The notes under the pieces: model-generated
What the model saw: the letters and a program-made list of their open reading frames with translations, nothing else
Databases searched by the model: none
What the model was told of the DNA's origin: nothing
Shown: positions 31,282-33,788 of the stretch, piece by piece
How positions within the stretch are numbered: position 1 is the first letter of the stretch
Layout: the number at the start of each line of letters is the position of its first letter
Translations under genes and position numbers: made by a program
Source: Paenibacillus xylanexedens
GTDB taxonomy: Bacteria; Bacillota; Bacilli; Paenibacillales; Paenibacillaceae
Assembly (NCBI RefSeq): GCF_007680605.1
Contig: NZ_VEIO01000016.1
Span: 1 to 33,788, forward strand
Length of the DNA stretch: 33,788 bases
Direction of reading: 5' to 3'

Positions 31282-32016
31282 TTATTTCTTCATTGCTACG
31301 ATCATCAGAAACATCGGTCTTCGATTCTCATCAGACATCCCCGGGACCTGCTCCATCATCTCCAAAGTGGGCTTGGATTCTGCCACCTGTTGAATGATGA
31401 ACCCCGCATCAATCAATTCATTCAGATGTGTAGCCATTGTCCGATGATACTTCACCACATCATGATCCAAAAAGTTTGCGATCCGCTGTCCTTGTTCATG
31501 ATAGTGATCCACAGGCCAATGCAGTTTCTCTCCTTGAGGATCATAATGCCAGTCCTGCTCTGCACGAGCGGTAAATATCGGATGTTCAACAGACAGAATG
31601 AACGTTCCACCAGAGACTAGACAATGATTGATTTTACGATACACGTCATGCAAATGTTCAATGTAATGCAGCGCAAGGGAGCTAATAACCACATCGAACT
31701 GATTGTGTTCAAAATGAATATCTTCGATGGCCAGCTGCCGATACTCAATCTGTGGGTCATTTGTCAGCTCACGCGCAAGCCTGAGCATATTTTCGGATAA
31801 GTCTACGCCGATGACTGAACTCGCCTGTTGTTCACGCGCATATCGGCAATGCCAGCCAAACCCGCAACCTAAATCAAGCACTCGCCTATCCTTTAAATCA
31901 GGTATTAGTGTTTGTAATTCATGCCATTCCCCAGCTGCATCTAACCCTTCAACGGAGCGAGCCATCTGGCTATAATTCTGAAAAAATGCCATATCATCGT
32001 ACTTATTTTGCTTCAT
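31282..32016 (-). CDS. Class I SAM-dependent methyltransferase
   Basis: A 244-residue enzyme of the Methyltransf_11/25 type. Motif I VLDLGCGFGWHCRYA, acidic ribose contact VIGVDLSENML, then FDVVISSLALHYIEHLHDVYRKINHCL and GGTFILSVEHP. The start is ATG 32016 after GGGGAAG; an in-frame upstream ATG at 32049 lacks a site. Substrate unknown; many such genes are orphans in Bacillales. Divergent from MATE. Confidence 0.83.
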   Translation of the reverse strand: MKQNKYDDMAFFQNYSQMARSVEGLDAAGEWHELQTLIPDLKDRRVLDLGCGFGWHCRYAREQQASSVIGVDLSENMLRLARELTNDPQIEYRQLAIEDIHFEHNQFDVVISSLALHYIEHLHDVYRKINHCLVSGGTFILSVEHPIFTARAEQDWHYDPQGEKLHWPVDHYHEQGQRIANFLDHDVVKYHRTMATHLNELIDAGFIIQQVAESKPTLEMMEQVPGMSDENRRPMFLMIVAMKK

Positions 32017-32118
32017 CTGATCTTCCCCCCCTGCCCAGTCCTCTCTCACACTCTATCAAATAAACGGTACGAATTTCGGAAAAGTTGCCATTTGAATTGT
32101 ACTCATGTTATTATACAG

Positions 32119-32137
32119 AACGAACGTTCAGTATAAA
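32119..32137 (+). promoter_or_regulatory. TetR-like operator and -10 of the MATE gene
   Basis: AACGAACGTTC (32119-32129), with GAACGTTC as its palindromic core, lies just before TATAAA (32132-32137). AACGAACGTT dyads are typical of TetR-family operators. No TetR gene lies in the window, so the repressor would be encoded elsewhere. Confidence 0.5.
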
Positions 32138-32178
32138 ATATAGGCATAAAATTTTTACACTTACTAACGGAGGTCATT

Positions 32179-33534
32179 ATGAGTACAAATTGGACGCATC
32201 CACTTGAGAGGCAAACGGTAGGCAAAGCTTTTTTCAGCTATCTGGTGCCTTCTGTTCTGGGGATGCTAGTCATCGCATTTAACTTTATTATCGACGGCAT
32301 TATGGTTGGGCACAAACTTGGGTCAACCGCCATGGCAGGTATCGGTATCGCTTCTCCTGTCTACACCCTTTTCGTGGCAATGTCTCTATGGATCGGCATG
32401 GGTGGAGCTACGTTATACTCTAATCATATGGGCAGGAAAGAAAATCAGAAGGCCAAAGAAGTGTTTACCAAATCCATTATTCTCATTTCGCTGGTTACAG
32501 TGGTTATTGGTTACACGGCCTTTACCTTCAAAGATAAACTCGTATATGCACTGGGTGCAAATGCAGATACTTTTCCCTTCGCATCCGACTATATGAATAT
32601 CATGTTACTTTTCGGGTTTGTTTTCACGATCGAAAATGCATTATCCGTGTTTGTCCGCAACGATGGCGGTCCAAATACCTCAATGTATGCCCAGATTACC
32701 TTTGCTGTAGCTAACATTGTGATCAATTATATTACGTTATATGTGCTGGAGTGGGGAGTACGCGGGGTTGCACTGGGCACGATTGTCTCAGCCGCTTTGG
32801 CACTGCTCGTACTGTTCAGTCATTTTTTCAAAAAGTCCAATAATCTTACGTTCACAAGGTTCACATGGAGTACCACATTGCTTTGCATGATCGCACTTAT
32901 TGGCTTTCCTAGCTTCCTAGCCGAACTTGGCATGTCCGTCTTTTCGGTCTCACATAACATCTCCATGGAGCGGATTGGAGGTACGGATGGTGTTGCCTCG
33001 TTTACGGTTTTAAATTACATTCACGGGGTTGTCTTAATGGCATTCCTTGGTCTCGCTTCTGCCGCACAGCCCCTGATCAGTTATTATCACGGTGCACAGA
33101 AGGCAGAACAAGTTCAGCAAACGATTCGTATTGCCGTCAAAACAGCCGTAACCTGCGGCGTGGTTCTGCTTCTCATCGTTCAAGTGGGGGCACCTTACTT
33201 TGTGCAGATCTTTGGTAACTTTAGCAACAGTGTAACGGATAGCGCCGTCTACGGTTTGCGTATTTTCACCATTGCTTATGTATCCATGGGAGTAAACTTT
33301 GTCATGAGCACGTACTTCCAATCCATAGGTAACGCTAAAATGGCGATCTGGATCACAGCCGCACGCGAGATGATTATCATGATTGCTTTGATTGCTATTC
33401 TCCCTTCGTTCCTGGGTGTTTCTGGAGTATGGCTAGCTGTACCATTATCTGAAATGATTGTTCTAATCACGATAGCACTCTATTATCGTAAACGCGCCTT
33501 AACCGAGCGGCTCAATCTGTTACAGGCCAAATAA
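32179..33534 (+). CDS. MATE-family multidrug efflux transporter
   Basis: A 451-residue, 12-helix Na+ or H+ coupled drug antiporter. Two six-helix halves are visible: PSVLGMLVIAFNFIIDGIMVGHKLGSTAMAGIGIASPVYTL in the first and FPSFLAELGMSVFSVSHNISMERIGG, then FLGLASAAQPLISYYHGAQ in the second, with the NFVMSTYFQSIGNAKMAIW late motif. GGAGG lies five bases before ATG. The promoter has a TetR-like site. A strong hairpin without T run (33607-33652) follows. Confidence 0.88.
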   Translation: MSTNWTHPLERQTVGKAFFSYLVPSVLGMLVIAFNFIIDGIMVGHKLGSTAMAGIGIASPVYTLFVAMSLWIGMGGATLYSNHMGRKENQKAKEVFTKSIILISLVTVVIGYTAFTFKDKLVYALGANADTFPFASDYMNIMLLFGFVFTIENALSVFVRNDGGPNTSMYAQITFAVANIVINYITLYVLEWGVRGVALGTIVSAALALLVLFSHFFKKSNNLTFTRFTWSTTLLCMIALIGFPSFLAELGMSVFSVSHNISMERIGGTDGVASFTVLNYIHGVVLMAFLGLASAAQPLISYYHGAQKAEQVQQTIRIAVKTAVTCGVVLLLIVQVGAPYFVQIFGNFSNSVTDSAVYGLRIFTIAYVSMGVNFVMSTYFQSIGNAKMAIWITAAREMIIMIALIAILPSFLGVSGVWLAVPLSEMIVLITIALYYRKRALTERLNLLQAK

Positions 33535-33606
33535 GTATTATGGTTTAAAAAACAAAGATAACGTTCGCTGTATTTTCGCACCACCGTTACGATATTTAAC
33601 ACTGAC

Positions 33607-33652
33607 CCCTAACCCCGGCGTAATTCTCCAAAAGATAACGCTAGGGTTAGGG
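33607..33652. other. Large GC-rich inverted repeat
   Basis: CCCTAACCC (33607-33615) pairs with GGGTTAGGG (33644-33652); GGCGT (33617-33621) pairs with ACGCT (33638-33642). The loop is 16 bases and no T run follows. It lies between MATE and the rRNA terminator. It could be the MATE mRNA 3' end or a repeat element. Confidence 0.55.
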
Positions 33653-33680
33653 ATTCTGTACAATTCTGTGCAAAACACAA

Positions 33681-33714
33681 AAAAACACACCTGATTTTCA
33701 TCAAGTGTGTTTTT
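33681..33714 (-). terminator. Terminator of the rRNA operon
   Basis: AAAAACACACCTGAT (33681-33695) pairs with ATCAAGTGTGTTTTT (33700-33714), loop of four; the minus strand continues with a long T-rich run. It lies just after the 5S rRNA end. Confidence 0.85.
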
Positions 33715-33719
33715 GCTTT

Positions 33720-33788
33720 GCTTGGCGGCGTCCTACTCTCCCAGGACCCTGCGGTCCAAGTACCATCGGCGCTAGAGGGCTTAACGGT
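33720..33788 (-). rRNA. rrf: 5S rRNA, 3' part (cut by window edge)
   Basis: The minus strand of 33720-33788 ends GGACGCCGCCAAGC and contains GCGCCGATGGTA, both conserved in Firmicute 5S rRNA. About 69 of ~117 bases are present. It marks the end of an rRNA operon transcribed leftward from beyond the window. Confidence 0.93.

Overview
The window looks like a low-to-mid-GC Firmicute of the order Bacillales, most likely Paenibacillus. The reasons are strong AGGAGG-type ribosome binding sites, several TTG/GTG starts, Bacillus-like genes (ecsA/ecsB, a YtsP-type fRMsr, a yfmP/yfmO-like pair, an ECF sigma/anti-sigma pair) and a Gram-positive 5S rRNA end at the right edge. The genus is inferred from family resemblance; no search was run. 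Most genes are on the minus strand. Plus-strand genes are a MarR regulator (9021), a GAF-type methionine sulfoxide reductase (13327), a CadC/CzrA-like ArsR regulator (23402) and a MATE transporter (32179).

Layout, left to right. 1-590 is intergenic, with a 50-bp-period repeat pair, a terminator and a 12-bp tandem repeat. 591-3219 holds a small hypothetical gene and an EcsA/EcsB-like ABC transporter. 3384-4051 is an AbrB-Doc toxin-antitoxin operon. 4190-7022 is a two-gene operon for exported repeat proteins. 7222-11796 holds two MFS drug exporters, a MarR regulator and a small membrane protein; the first exporter has a leader with a 35-codon uORF and competing hairpins. 12037-16543 holds a GNAT acetyltransferase, a small winged-helix-like protein, fRMsr, a TipA-like MerR regulator and an aldehyde dehydrogenase. 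17183-20358 holds a universal stress protein, the yfmP/yfmO-like pair and an SdpI-family protein. 20477-23773 is a Zn/Cd/Pb P1B-ATPase divergent from its likely ArsR sensor. 23871-28976 holds an AI-2E-family membrane protein, an LLM flavin enzyme, an ArsR regulator, a MarR/NAD(P)H-quinone-reductase-type operon and a nitroreductase. 29173-31121 is an ECF sigma/anti-sigma operon. Then come a methyltransferase, the MATE exporter and the 3' end of a 5S rRNA arriving on the minus strand.

Together the genes form a xenobiotic, metal and redox defence neighbourhood: four multidrug exporters, a metal pump, flavin and nitro reductases, and a local regulator beside many of them. The most interesting features are regulatory or repetitive. 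They are the uORF attenuator-like leader of the MFS gene at 7222; two regulator genes whose promoters put the start codon at the predicted transcription start (leaderless mRNAs); a four-site palindromic operator array before marR; and three structured dispersed repeat families, one with covarying stems and one a 160-bp MITE-like palindrome inside the metal-pump control region. The exported repeat-protein operon also stands out.
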